Origin: Thiothrix sp.
GTDB lineage: Bacteria; Pseudomonadota; Gammaproteobacteria; Thiotrichales; Thiotrichaceae
NCBI RefSeq assembly: GCF_028714775.1
Contig: NZ_JAQTLS010000001.1
Location: 1-64,000, forward strand
Direction of reading: 5' to 3'
DNA: 64,000 bases
Part shown: in pieces, positions 54,356-63,116 of the stretch
Numbering within the stretch: the stretch's first letter is position 1
How the letters are laid out: each line of letters opens with the position of its first letter
Notes under the pieces: generated by a model
Told to the model about the DNA's origin: nothing
What the model saw: only the letters and a program-made list of their open reading frames with translations
The model's database searches: none
Translations under genes and position numbers: made by a program

Positions 54356-55699
54356 TCACAATCCGTAAGCAATGCGCAACATCGTCAGCGGATGGGTTGG
54401 TGCTTGTGCATCATCCCCCAGCCCATTTTCAATCTGATGCCCCGCCATCGGGCAATCGCTGCCGTAATAATCCGGCTTAGCCTGCTTGACCTTGTTGAAC
54501 ACCGGGCGGCAAATTTTCATCGAAATCTCATGGAATTCGCTTTTCACCGCATACGTGCCGTCATGCCCAGAACAACGTTCCAGCAATTCCAGCTTGGTAT
54601 CGGGGATCAATTCCAGCAGTTCGCGGGTCTTATAACCGATATTCTGTACGCGCAAATGGCAAGAGGTGTGGTAGCTGACTTTACCCAAAGGCTGCTTGAA
54701 ATCGGTATTCAGCTTACCTTCCTTGTGGCGCAGCATCAGGTATTCAAACGGATCGAAAATCCGCGCTTTCACCGTTTGCACATCCGCATCATCGGGGAAC
54801 ATCAGCGGCAATTCCTGCTTGAACATCAGCACACAGGACGGCACGGGCGCAACAATATCCCAACCCTCGTTGATGAGTTTCATCATTGCAGGAATATTGA
54901 CCTCCTTAGCTGCGGCAACAGATTCCAGATCGCCCAACTCCAGCTTAGGCATCCCACAGCATTGCTCCTTGTCCAACAAAGTGACCGGAATGCCGTTGTG
55001 CGTGAATACTTTGCCCAAGTCTTCCACGATATGTGGCTCGTTACGGTTGCCGTAACAGGTAGCAAAAATCGCCACCTTGCCACTGGTACGCCCCGCTGGC
55101 ACTGCCGATTCCGCCACCAGCGTTGCGCTACGGGCAACACGCTTACGCCCGGTATCGCTGTAATACGACGGGATTTTCGCATCGGGGTGGACACCCAAGA
55201 CTTTTTCCAAACCTTTGCGGAACAGCGCGTTCTGGTTCATGGCATTCACCACGCCGGAAACCACCGGAATCCCCGCCAATGTTCCCACCAAATCGGTGGC
55301 ACTGAGGATTTTGTCGCGTAATTTGGTTTCGCCCTGTTTGAACTTCACCGCCTTGGCTCGCAGCATCAGGTGCGGGAAGTCGATATTCCACTCGTGCGGC
55401 GGAATGTACGGGCATTTGGTCATGTAACACAGGTCGCACAGATAGCAATGATCAACGACCTGCCAGTAATCTTTTTTGGCTACGCCATCTACTTCCATGC
55501 TCTCGGAATTATCGACGAGATCAAACAAAGTGGGGAAGGAATTGCACAAGCTGACGCAACGGCGGCAACCGTGGCAGAGATCAAAGACGCGCTCCATTTC
55601 GTGCAGGACGGCATCTTCGCTATAAAATTCGGGGTTTTTCCAATCGAGGGGGTGACGGGTGGGGGCTTTGAGACTGCCTTCGCGGGTTGGGGTTGCCAT
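54356..55699 (-). CDS. CCG-domain iron-sulfur protein (GlpC/HdrD-like)
   Basis: A 447-residue protein with two 4Fe-4S motifs near the N-terminus (CHGCRRCVSLC near 42 and CYLCDLCYMTKCP near 85). Two C-terminal CCG domains follow: an ATCYGNR...KEQCCGMPK segment near 225-260 and YHTSCHLRVQ...ERCSGHDG...GSDCPMAGHQ near 350-425. The layout is that of HdrD/GlpC electron-transfer subunits, without a flavin domain. It is flanked by rubrerythrin and DUF3501 genes on the same strand. Probable role: electron delivery to the rubrerythrin; inferred from context. Confidence 0.88.
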   Translation of the reverse strand: MATPTREGSLKAPTRHPLDWKNPEFYSEDAVLHEMERVFDLCHGCRRCVSLCNSFPTLFDLVDNSESMEVDGVAKKDYWQVVDHCYLCDLCYMTKCPYIPPHEWNIDFPHLMLRAKAVKFKQGETKLRDKILSATDLVGTLAGIPVVSGVVNAMNQNALFRKGLEKVLGVHPDAKIPSYYSDTGRKRVARSATLVAESAVPAGRTSGKVAIFATCYGNRNEPHIVEDLGKVFTHNGIPVTLLDKEQCCGMPKLELGDLESVAAAKEVNIPAMMKLINEGWDIVAPVPSCVLMFKQELPLMFPDDADVQTVKARIFDPFEYLMLRHKEGKLNTDFKQPLGKVSYHTSCHLRVQNIGYKTRELLELIPDTKLELLERCSGHDGTYAVKSEFHEISMKICRPVFNKVKQAKPDYYGSDCPMAGHQIENGLGDDAQAPTHPLTMLRIAYGL

Positions 55700-55720
55700 G
55701 TTGTTGTTCTCCGGTGGGGT

Positions 55721-55748
55721 GTAGGAGCGAATGATTATTCGCCCCTAC
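55721..55748. repeat. Intergenic palindrome GTAGGRGCGAAT..ATTCGCCCCTAC
   Basis: A 28-bp near-perfect palindrome (GTAGGAGCGAAT and ATTCGCCCCTAC around GATT) fills the 56-bp gap between rubrerythrin and the Fe-S gene. The same kind of dispersed palindrome occurs in many bacterial genomes. Confidence 0.75.
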
Positions 55749-55755
55749 CAAGACA

Positions 55756-56175
55756 TTAAGCGTCCAGATTATCCAACGCTTTTTGGAAACGGTTGGCGTG
55801 TGAACGCTCAGCCTTTGCCAGTGTTTCAAACCAGTCAGCGATTTCGTCGAAACCTTCGTCACGCGCTTCTTTCGCCATGCCGGGGTACATATCGGTGTAC
55901 TCGTGGGTTTCGCCCGCAATAGCCGCTTTCAGGTTCGCTGCTGTAGGGCCGATAGGTAAGCCAGTTGCCGGATCGCCAGACACTTCCAAATATTCCAAGT
56001 GACCGTGCGCGTGGCCTGTTTCACCTTCCGCCGTGGAACGGAAAACCGTGGCAACATCGTTGTAGCCTTCAACGTCGGCTTTGGCTGCGAAGTACAGGTA
56101 ACGGCGGTTAGCTTGGGATTCACCCGCAAATGCGGCTTTCAGGTTATCTTCTGTTCTACTTCCCTTCAGTTCCAT
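55756..56175 (-). CDS. Rubrerythrin (diiron domain only)
   Basis: A 139-residue four-helix ferritin-like diiron protein. Ligand Glu/His motifs are [16 protein letters not shown] near 16, [16 protein letters not shown] near 48, [18 protein letters not shown] near 87 and [13 protein letters not shown] near 123. The usual C-terminal rubredoxin Fe(Cys)4 domain is absent, so an external electron donor is needed; the adjacent Fe-S protein is a good candidate. Rubrerythrins reduce H2O2. It heads the three-gene minus-strand unit with CCG and DUF3501 genes. Confidence 0.93.
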   Translation of the reverse strand: MELKGSRTEDNLKAAFAGESQANRRYLYFAAKADVEGYNDVATVFRSTAEGETGHAHGHLEYLEVSGDPATGLPIGPTAANLKAAIAGETHEYTDMYPGMAKEARDEGFDEIADWFETLAKAERSHANRFQKALDNLDA

Positions 56176-56313
56176 GATGGACTCCTAGATTTGGTTGGTT
56201 GATTAAACTATTCGGTGCATTGTACTCTAAAGCAAAAGCACAACCCGATTCCAATCGTATATTTTGAATGTTTCAATCTATTTAAACAAACATAGAAAAT
56301 TTCAGGAGAGAAA

Positions 56314-57234
56314 ATGAAAGCTGCCGCAGCCCTTTACACGCTAGCTTCTGCCGCAGTGCTGACCCTGATGGTCATGCGCCCGCCCGTTGAAGTATCCATG
56401 CCCACAGCAGCCAAAGCCCCTCCTGCCGCAGTCTTCGCACCACCGCCTGCAAATACGGCAACACCAACTGCGACACCAACGCCCCCTTCCCCAGCAAAAC
56501 CCGCACCGGATGACAATGCCAAACCCGATTACGAACGCGAACAACGCATGGCGGATGAAATCAAAGGCTCCATCGCAGGCGGAGAAATCACCACCCTAAA
56601 CGATGGCAACCACGATTTCATGGGCATATTCACCCCTGCCGAACAACCGCGCGGCGCAGTTATCGTCTTGCACGGGTGCGGCAACCATCCTGACTGGGCG
56701 GATGTTACCCACCCCTTACGGGTAGGTTTGGCGGAAAAAGGCTGGGCAACCCTTTCCCTGCAAATGCCAGCACTCGACAATAACGCCAAATATTTCGACT
56801 ACGTGCCCTTGTTCGCCAATGCAGACAAACGCATCGACGCTGGCATCGCGTTCCTGAAACAAAAAGGGATTGCACCGATTGTGCTGGCAGCGCACAGTTG
56901 TGGCGCACACATGGCAATGGACTGGATAGATAATAAGGGTGATGGGGAAATTGTCGCCTATATCGGCCTTGGCATGGGAGATACGGACACCGATCAAGAC
57001 CTGATCAAGCCATTCCCCTTAGACAAAATGAAAGTGCCGGTCTTGGATGTCTACGGTGAAAAAGAATACACGCAAGTCATCAATACCGCGCCAGAACGGC
57101 TGGCAATGATACAAAAAGCAGCCAACCCCCAATCCAAACAAATGGTATTGCCGGAAGCAAACCACAATTTCACGGACAAAGGTTCAGAACTGACCGCCGT
57201 TGTCGTCAACTGGCTGAATAGTCTACCACTCTAA
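56314..57234 (+). CDS. DUF3530 family alpha/beta hydrolase-like protein
   Basis: A 306-residue exported protein. A hydrophobic N-terminal segment (residues 3-20) is followed by a Pro/Ala/Thr-rich linker (27-70) and a DUF3530 hydrolase-like domain. The oxyanion region is VIVLHGCGNHPDW near 112, the nucleophile elbow AAHSCGAHMA near 192 (A-H-S-C-G rather than G-x-S-x-G) and the final His in PEANHNFTDKG near 288. An Asp in VLDVYGEKE completes a triad. Family function is not established; a periplasmic esterase is possible. Confidence 0.82.
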   Translation: MKAAAALYTLASAAVLTLMVMRPPVEVSMPTAAKAPPAAVFAPPPANTATPTATPTPPSPAKPAPDDNAKPDYEREQRMADEIKGSIAGGEITTLNDGNHDFMGIFTPAEQPRGAVIVLHGCGNHPDWADVTHPLRVGLAEKGWATLSLQMPALDNNAKYFDYVPLFANADKRIDAGIAFLKQKGIAPIVLAAHSCGAHMAMDWIDNKGDGEIVAYIGLGMGDTDTDQDLIKPFPLDKMKVPVLDVYGEKEYTQVINTAPERLAMIQKAANPQSKQMVLPEANHNFTDKGSELTAVVVNWLNSLPL

Positions 57235-57255
57235 ACAGACCAAACCAGAAAAGCA

Positions 57256-57281
57256 AAAGGCCGCATGATGCGGCCTTTTTT
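57256..57281. terminator. Bidirectional terminator between DUF3530 and NlpC/P60 genes
   Basis: AAAAGGCCGCA and TGCGGCCTTTT form a long perfect stem with a tiny loop and T-runs on both sides, between convergent stops. Confidence 0.9.
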
Positions 57282-57290
57282 ATCGCTTAA

Positions 57291-57878
57291 TCAAGAAAGC
57301 GAAGGTCTGCAAGCTCCGGGAACGCGCCCAAAGCCAATCAGCTTCCGCGCCCAATAGCCATCCAGCGCTTCCGTGGTAATCGCCCTGCCCGTGCGTGGTG
57401 CATGGACAAACTTACCATTACCAAGGTAAATACCTACATGGCTGACACGGCTACCGTGCGTATGGAAGAAAACCAGATCACCTTTAGTCGCTTGATCTTG
57501 GGAGATTTTCATCGCGGCATTATACTGGGCTGCGGCAGTCCGAGGCAGGGAAACACCCGCACCCTGACCAAAAGCAAACTGGGTCAAGCCGCTGCAATCG
57601 AAGCCTGTTTGAGGGGTTTCGCCGCCATAGCGGTACATTTTGCCTTGTTGCTTTTGCGCATTCCAGACAACCCGATCCACAGTCGTCACATCCCCACTCA
57701 AGGATGTCGGCGCTCTGGAGAACACGGTTGGCGCATTTTTAGCATGAGCCAAACGGACAACATAGCCATCACTATCTAGGGCATCTGCTGATTTGGTGTT
57801 TTCTGAACAGCCCGCCAAAACGGCAACGGCTAGTCCAACAGTACACAGAATAAATGGTTTCACACTAACACTACTCAT
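57291..57878 (-). CDS. NlpC/P60 family lipoprotein endopeptidase
   Basis: A 195-residue lipoprotein from the ATG at 57878 with lipobox VLAGC at Cys24. The NlpC/P60 domain (about 65-185) has the catalytic Cys95 in GFDCSGLTQFAFGQ, His147 in SHVGIYLGNGKFVH and a polar third residue at His159. It would cut the stem peptide between D-Glu and meso-DAP. It is closely similar to the protein at 62452-63054 from residue 65 on, so the two are recent paralogues with different N-termini. Confidence 0.9.
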   Translation of the reverse strand: MSSVSVKPFILCTVGLAVAVLAGCSENTKSADALDSDGYVVRLAHAKNAPTVFSRAPTSLSGDVTTVDRVVWNAQKQQGKMYRYGGETPQTGFDCSGLTQFAFGQGAGVSLPRTAAAQYNAAMKISQDQATKGDLVFFHTHGSRVSHVGIYLGNGKFVHAPRTGRAITTEALDGYWARKLIGFGRVPGACRPSLS

Positions 57879-58107
57879 CTTGAATCTGACCTTTCCGAGG
57901 TACAAAACCTGAGGACGTCCATTTCAGGAATATCACGTCTTCCCGACGTGGAGCTACCTTAACAGACAATTTGAGCGGAATACAATGCAATTGGACAACA
58001 TTTCATTATGTTCTTATATTAAATCTTTCAATTGTTTTAAATAAGCAACTCTGTTGTAAATACGCCACTTTATTTAAATAACCAACTAAAATCATATACT
58101 AAGCAAA
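57879..58107. other. AT-rich intergenic region upstream of the NlpC/P60 gene
   Basis: No gene is evident. A short inverted repeat CACGTC-TTCCC-GACGTG lies near 57931-57948, within the likely promoter region of the minus-strand lipoprotein gene; the rest is A+T-rich and holds no recognisable feature. Confidence 0.4.
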
Positions 58108-58149
58108 GAAGAATCAGAATATAAGAATAAACTAATATTCTGATTCTTT
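58108..58149 (-). terminator. Terminator after speD
   Basis: A perfect 14-bp inverted repeat (AAGAATCAGAATAT at 58109-58122 and ATATTCTGATTCTT at 58135-58148) with a 12-base loop lies 15 bases past the speD stop. On the minus strand it ends in TTCTTCTTTG. The stem is A+T-rich. Confidence 0.6.
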
Positions 58150-58162
58150 AACACCAATACGG

Positions 58163-58975
58163 TCAAAGGCTGCCTGTATTACGCCCGTAATAAATCTCTT
58201 GCATCTCTTTGCGTAACTGCACTTCAATCTGCTTCAGGTCACGCTCGAAATAATCGTTTTTCCCCAGACCAAACAGGTAGTTATCCAGATCAAAATCTTT
58301 CAGCATCATCTTCGTATGGAAAATATTCTCTTGGTAAACATTCACGTCCATCATCGAATAAGCACGCTTTGTTTCCGGCGAGAGGAAGTTCTGAATAGAG
58401 TTGATCTTGTGGTCGATGAAGTGCTTCTTGCCCTTCACATCACGGGTAAAGCCGCGCACGCGGTAGTCCATGATGACAATATCGGACTCCAAACTATGTA
58501 TTAAATAATTCAATGCTTTCAGCGGCGAGATGCGTCCACAGGTCGACACGTCGATGTCAGCACGGAATGTACTGATGCCATTGTCCGGGTGGCTTTCCGG
58601 GTAGGTGTGTACCGTCAGGTGACTTTTGTCCAAATGTGCGACCACATCTTCGGGGTAAGGGCCGGGTTTCGCCGAGTTGGACAACTTGTCCTCGGCAATC
58701 ACTGGCTCTTCTGAGACCAAAATGGTTACGCTCGCACCTTGCGGATCGTAGTCCTGCCTAGCCACATTTAAGATGTTTGCCCCGATGATGTCCGCCACGT
58801 CCGTCAGTATTTTGGTCAGACGGTCAGCATTGTATTCCTCGTCGATGTACGCCAAGTACTCTTCGCGGTGCGCCGGACTTCGTGCATAGCAAATGTCATA
58901 AATGTTGAAACTCAGGGTTTTTGTGAGGTTATTGAAACCGTGCAGGCGGATCTGCTTTTGATGACGCTCAACCAA
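58163..58975 (-). CDS. speD: S-adenosylmethionine decarboxylase proenzyme
   Basis: A pyruvoyl enzyme that makes decarboxylated SAM for spermidine synthesis. [20 protein letters not shown] holds the Lys-Ser autocleavage site (the Ser becomes the pyruvoyl group), and [24 protein letters not shown] and [11 protein letters not shown] are typical. Alignment to E. coli SpeD (264 residues) places the natural start near LHGFNNLTK; there is no ATG in this stretch. A TTG at 58975 with GAGAGG upstream gives 270 residues and is my choice; a TTG at 59050 is the longer alternative. No speE is in view. Confidence 0.92.
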   Translation of the reverse strand: MVERHQKQIRLHGFNNLTKTLSFNIYDICYARSPAHREEYLAYIDEEYNADRLTKILTDVADIIGANILNVARQDYDPQGASVTILVSEEPVIAEDKLSNSAKPGPYPEDVVAHLDKSHLTVHTYPESHPDNGISTFRADIDVSTCGRISPLKALNYLIHSLESDIVIMDYRVRGFTRDVKGKKHFIDHKINSIQNFLSPETKRAYSMMDVNVYQENIFHTKMMLKDFDLDNYLFGLGKNDYFERDLKQIEVQLRKEMQEIYYGRNTGSL

Positions 58976-59196
58976 CTCTCGTGGTCCTCTCAAATTCGGT
59001 AAGGGAAAGATCGCACCTATCAGGCACAAACCCCACTGACTGCCGGGCAATCAGCATGGATGCGAACTATGCAAAACAACGCCCTTAGGTGCAAGTGAAA
59101 TAATAATTCAAATTACCCCAACACACGGTCGCCCTGTTGACAACAGCCACAAAACAGATGATATATTGCCCCTCGCACAGCAAATAGCGCCCCATC

Positions 59197-59916
59197 ATGC
59201 TCGACATTCTCTACCGCGACGACCACCTCGTCGCCATCAACAAACCTTCCGGCCTACTGGTACACCGCAGCCTGATTGACCGGCACGAAACCCGTTTCGC
59301 CATCCAGCTAACCCGCGACCAGATCGGGCAAAAAGTCTACCCGGTACATCGGCTCGACAAACCCACCTCCGGCGTCTTGCTATTCGCGCTCGACAGCGAC
59401 ACGGCGCGGCGGCTGACGGAACAGTTTACCGCCGGACTTATCCAGAAAACGTACCTCGCCATCGTGCGTGGTTACACCGATGACGCAGGCGTGATTGACC
59501 ACCCACTGAAAGAGGAGTTGGATAAAATCGCCGATGCCGCAGCAGACCAAAACAAACCTGCGCAAGCCGCCGTCACCCATTACCGGCGATTGATGCAATT
59601 TGAACTGCCGTACTGTGTTGACCACCATCCAAGCAGCCGTTACTCGCTGGTGGAACTATGCCCCAAAACCGGGCGCAAGCACCAACTTCGCCGCCACATG
59701 AAACACATTTCCCACCACATGATTGGCGACACCACCCACGGCAATGGCAAGCATAACCAATTCTTCCGCGAGCAATTTTCGGTGCAACGCCTACTGCTGC
59801 ACGCTGCCAGCTTGCATTGCACACACCCACACAGCGGGGAAACGCTAACACTTTCTGGTGATTTACCCGAAGATTTCGCACAGGTGGTACGCTTATTGCT
59901 TCCTTTCCAACGGTAA
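59197..59916 (+). CDS. truC: tRNA pseudouridine(65) synthase TruC
   Basis: A 239-residue RluA-family pseudouridine synthase. The catalytic Asp lies in VHRLDKPTSGVLLFALDSD near residue 55, and KTGRKHQLRRHMKH near 165 and VAINKPSGLLVHRS near 13 are conserved. TruC modifies U65 of tRNA-Ile and tRNA-Asp. The similarity to E. coli TruC extends through EELDKIADAAADQNKP and THYRRL. It is followed 33 bp later by a small DUF4388-like gene. Confidence 0.93.
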   Translation: MLDILYRDDHLVAINKPSGLLVHRSLIDRHETRFAIQLTRDQIGQKVYPVHRLDKPTSGVLLFALDSDTARRLTEQFTAGLIQKTYLAIVRGYTDDAGVIDHPLKEELDKIADAAADQNKPAQAAVTHYRRLMQFELPYCVDHHPSSRYSLVELCPKTGRKHQLRRHMKHISHHMIGDTTHGNGKHNQFFREQFSVQRLLLHAASLHCTHPHSGETLTLSGDLPEDFAQVVRLLLPFQR

Positions 59917-59949
59917 TCAATAAACATAGTCCCACAGGCGAGGCGATTC

Positions 59950-60363
59950 ATGGAAAGGAATTCACAATTAACGTTAGCCCAAATGCTGGCACGGCTGGCA
60001 CAGATTCTGGGCTGGAAACAATCTGGCACGTTTTTCATTGCTACCGATGCCAATACATCGTGCCGGTTTTCACTGGAAAGCGGCAAAATCACCCATTGCA
60101 CCCACGGGCGTGACCACGGCGTAGCAGCCATCCACAGCCTGCTCAATATCGGTGGTGGCTCCTGCTCTTTTTCGGAAAGCCAGTTTGTGCCGTTCCGTGC
60201 CGAAGCAGCAATCCCCCACCAATCCGCGTTGGACATCCTCGGCATCTGCCCCGTCTTGCCGTTTGAACGCCCCATAGAAAAAGCGCCGTTACCCGCAGCC
60301 ATCCCCGCTACCGCACCAACGCGGGTCAATAACCGTTTTTACCGGGGCGGTTACAGCGCCTAA
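59950..60363 (+). CDS. Hypothetical DUF4388/PATAN-like protein
   Basis: A 137-residue cytoplasmic protein. Residues 20-75 (GTFFIATDANTSCRFSLESGKITHC, then HGRDHGVAAIHSLLNIGGGSCSFSES) follow the pattern of DUF4388/PATAN domains: a strand-rich 'G-x-F' start, an 'l-x-x-G-x-i' turn and an A-x-x-x-l-l helix. Such domains occur in signalling proteins that control motility or surface attachment. The assignment is tentative. Its 3' end overlaps the 3' end of the convergent ROK kinase by about 75 bases. Confidence 0.55.
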   Translation: MERNSQLTLAQMLARLAQILGWKQSGTFFIATDANTSCRFSLESGKITHCTHGRDHGVAAIHSLLNIGGGSCSFSESQFVPFRAEAAIPHQSALDILGICPVLPFERPIEKAPLPAAIPATAPTRVNNRFYRGGYSA

Positions 60364-61245
60364 CCACGCCGCACCGCGTACCCCGCTGGCATCACCGTAC
60401 AGCGGCGGCAACAGGCGGGTCGCGACGTGATCAGAAAACACATAACGCCCCCAGCGTTGCGGCACGTTTTCATACAAACGTAGGATGTTGGACATGCCAC
60501 CACCCAGCACGATCACGTCTGGGTCGAGGATATTGATGATGTGCGCAAGGCTTTTCGCCATCCGTTCTTCGTAAGCCTGCATGAGTTGTTCAGCCTGCGT
60601 GTCGCCCTGCGCGGCAAGTTGCACGATGGCAGCAGCGGAAAATGCCGCGCCCGTTACCAAGCGGTATTCTGCTTCAAAGCCGGGGCCGGAAAGCCAAGTT
60701 TCGATGCAGCCGTTTTTGCCGCAATAACAAGGTTTTCCGGGTAATTCTGACGTTTGAGGCCACGGCAAAGGGTTGTGCCCCCATTCGCCGCCGATGGCAT
60801 TTGCACCCGTCAAAACATTGCCATGCACGATGATACCCGCCCCCGTACCCGTGCCGACGATGACGCCGAAGACCACAGAAGCCCCTGCTGCCGCGCCATC
60901 AGTGGCTTCCGACAAGGCGAAACAATTGGCATCGTTTTCCAGTCGGATCGGGCGCTGCAACAAGCTCTCCAAATCCGTGCGCACTGGTTTGCCGTTCAAC
61001 ACCACCGAATTTGAGTTTTTCATCAAGCCGGTGGCGGGGGAAATCGCACCGGGCGTACCGATACCCAACGTACAGGCTTGCCCTGCCACCTGTTCCGCTT
61101 CCTCCACCAATTGCCGGATAGTCCGCAAAGTCGCGTCGTATTGCCCTTGCGGTGTGGGCAAACGCTTGCGGAAACAGTCATGACCTTGCCCATCCAACAA
61201 CAAGGCTTCGATTTTTGTACCGCCGAGGTCGATTCCAATATGCAC
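60289..61245 (-). CDS. mak: ROK-family sugar kinase (Mak fructokinase-like)
   Basis: A 318-residue ROK kinase. The phosphate loop is GIDLGGTKIEALLLDG near residue 3; substrate motif is ENDANCFALSEATDGAA near 102; the ROK zinc site is GEWGHNPLPW...CYCGKNGCIETWLSG near 155-185; adenosine motif is VIVLGGGMSN near 250. It resembles E. coli Mak (fructokinase) along its full length, so fructose is the likely substrate, but glucose or N-acetylglucosamine cannot be excluded. The GTG at 61245 with AAGG 8 bases upstream is preferred; GTG at 61254 is possible. Confidence 0.85.
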   Translation of the reverse strand: MHIGIDLGGTKIEALLLDGQGHDCFRKRLPTPQGQYDATLRTIRQLVEEAEQVAGQACTLGIGTPGAISPATGLMKNSNSVVLNGKPVRTDLESLLQRPIRLENDANCFALSEATDGAAAGASVVFGVIVGTGTGAGIIVHGNVLTGANAIGGEWGHNPLPWPQTSELPGKPCYCGKNGCIETWLSGPGFEAEYRLVTGAAFSAAAIVQLAAQGDTQAEQLMQAYEERMAKSLAHIINILDPDVIVLGGGMSNILRLYENVPQRWGRYVFSDHVATRLLPPLYGDASGVRGAAWLGAVTAPVKTVIDPRWCGSGDGCG

Positions 61246-61377
61246 ACACACCACCTTATTGTGTTGATTGTGTTAGCAAATAGCACAAAACTTGAAATAA
61301 GTCATGACTCTCAACCGGGGAATAGTGGTAAATTACGCCCGTTTTCCCCTGTTTACATAAAACTGGTAGCCGTTGCC

Positions 61378-62328
61378 ATGCATTTTGATGACATCCTAAC
61401 CCGATCCCCGTTGATGGAAGCCGTGTTGCGTTCCGCGCACCTGATTGCGCAGACTGATGCCAGCGTGTTGATTACGGGCGAATCCGGCACGGGCAAGGAA
61501 TTGGTGGCTCATGCCATGCACGCGACCAGCCCACGCAGCAAGCGCCCCTTCATTGCGGTCAATTGCGCGGCTTTACCTGAAACTTTGGCGGAATCCCTGC
61601 TGTTTGGGCATCGCAAAGGTGCATTTACGGGCGCAGACAACAGCCAATCCGGCCTGATCGGTGCTGCCGAGGGCGGCACACTGTTTCTGGATGAAATCGG
61701 CGAACTGCCGTTGAACTTGCAAGCCAAACTGCTGCGTTTCCTCGAATCCGGCGAAGTCTTGCCACTGGGCGAATCCCAACCCAAACGCATGGATGTGCGT
61801 GTGTTTGCCGCCACCCACCGCGATTTGTATGCGATGGCAGGGCAAGGAACATTCCGCAAAGATTTATTTTACCGCCTCAACATCATCCCGGTCGAACTCC
61901 CGCCCTTGCGTGACCGCCGCGAAGACGTTGACTTGCTTTTGAAACATTTCCTGCAACAATTTGCCAGCCAGCACAAGCAACCTGCCGCCACCTTGAGCCG
62001 GGAGGCTTCCGCACACCTGTTGCGTTACGGCTGGACAGGCAATGTGCGTGAACTGCGCAACCTGTGCGAACGCCTGAGCATCTTGCTCGCAGGGCGCGAA
62101 ATCGGTTTCCACAACTTGCCAGCGGACATCCGCTCACCTGCCAAACGGGTCGTTTCCACCAACCCCTTCAACCTGCCGGAAGATGGCGTCAATCTGGACG
62201 AATTGGAACGCGACCTGCTCAACCAAGCGCTGGAACGCACCCAAAACAACAAAACCCACGCCGCCAAACTGTTGGGGATTAGCCGCGACGCGCTGAACTA
62301 TCGGCTGAAAAAACAAGCGATGGCGTAA
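61378..62328 (+). CDS. Sigma-54-dependent transcriptional activator without receiver domain
   Basis: A 316-residue bacterial enhancer-binding protein consisting only of the AAA+ domain and a Fis-type helix-turn-helix. Walker A is GESGTGKELVAHAM near residue 34, the sigma-54 contact loop HRKGAFTGADNSQ near 82, Walker B GGTLFLDEIGELP near 100 and the R-finger region YRLNIIPVELPPLRDRREDV. The Fis domain is TQNNKTHAAKLLGISRDALNYRLKKQ near the C-terminus. Without an N-terminal sensor it resembles PspF-type activators whose activity is set by a partner. Targets are unknown. Confidence 0.92.
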   Translation: MHFDDILTRSPLMEAVLRSAHLIAQTDASVLITGESGTGKELVAHAMHATSPRSKRPFIAVNCAALPETLAESLLFGHRKGAFTGADNSQSGLIGAAEGGTLFLDEIGELPLNLQAKLLRFLESGEVLPLGESQPKRMDVRVFAATHRDLYAMAGQGTFRKDLFYRLNIIPVELPPLRDRREDVDLLLKHFLQQFASQHKQPAATLSREASAHLLRYGWTGNVRELRNLCERLSILLAGREIGFHNLPADIRSPAKRVVSTNPFNLPEDGVNLDELERDLLNQALERTQNNKTHAAKLLGISRDALNYRLKKQAMA

Positions 62329-62451
62329 CAGCGAGCGCAGCCTTTTCAGGGCAGCGCCTGTTTTGCGCCTCATGTCGGGAATGCATACCCACCTCCAAAG
62401 CCTGTCAACCAAACTGGTTGCATACGGGTTTCATTACTGGAGGTATGGAAC

Positions 62452-63054
62452 ATGTGGCAAGATAAAATCTCAGCGTTGAAATATTCCCTGTTGGGCGGCG
62501 CAATGTTGGTGCTCGCAGGATGCAGTGTCAATCCACGCAACATGGCGGGTGCAACACCCGCACAAACCACGCAACCGGATAAAAACCGGCAAGCGCAAGC
62601 ACACAAATCCGCGAAACCGCACAAAACGCTACTGGTACGCTCGGGTAAAGCAAGCAATAACACCTTGGAAAAAGTGACGTGGTGCGCCCGCAAGCAGCAA
62701 GGCAAACTGTATTGTTGGGGTGGCAGCAGCCCGACAACGGGTTTTGATTGCAGCGGCCTGACCCAATACGCCTTCCAGCAAGGGGCGGGCGTCAGTCTCC
62801 CTCGCACCGCCGCTGCACAATACAGCGCCGCCACGAAAGTATCCGAGACGGAAGCGCGGAAAGGTGATCTGGTGTTTTTCAAAACACGCGGCAAACGGGT
62901 CAGCCATGTCGGCATTTACCTCGGTGACAACCGCTTCATCCACGCACCGCGCACAGGCAAAAGCATTACTACCAGCAAATTAAGTGGCTATTGGAAACGC
63001 CGTTTGGTCGGCTTCGGGCGCATCCAAGGTGCTTGCCGCCCTATGTATTCCTGA
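62452..63054 (+). CDS. NlpC/P60 family lipoprotein endopeptidase, second copy
   Basis: A 200-residue lipoprotein with lipobox VLAGC at Cys24 and a basic linker (about 36-70). The NlpC/P60 domain has catalytic Cys100 in GFDCSGLTQYAFQQ, His152 in SHVGIYLGDN and His164. From about residue 75 it parallels the protein at 57291-57878 (same GAGVSLPRTAAAQY core). It is the next gene after the sigma-54 activator, 123 bp away, and has a ribosome-binding site GGAGG 7 bases before the ATG. Confidence 0.9.
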   Translation: MWQDKISALKYSLLGGAMLVLAGCSVNPRNMAGATPAQTTQPDKNRQAQAHKSAKPHKTLLVRSGKASNNTLEKVTWCARKQQGKLYCWGGSSPTTGFDCSGLTQYAFQQGAGVSLPRTAAAQYSAATKVSETEARKGDLVFFKTRGKRVSHVGIYLGDNRFIHAPRTGKSITTSKLSGYWKRRLVGFGRIQGACRPMYS

Positions 63055-63055
63055 A

Positions 63056-63108
63056 AAACCCCTCCTAACCTCCCCTTATCAAGGGAGGAACAAGAGGAGG
63101 AGTTTCTT
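63056..63108. repeat. C-rich/G-rich palindromic repeat after the NlpC/P60 gene
   Basis: AACCCCTCCTAACCTCCCCTT pairs imperfectly with the following AAGGGAGGAAC and GAGGAGGAGTTT. It is the dispersed T-C-C-C-type palindrome common in proteobacterial genomes and sits between convergent genes. Confidence 0.6.
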
Positions 63109-63116
63109 CTATGCCA

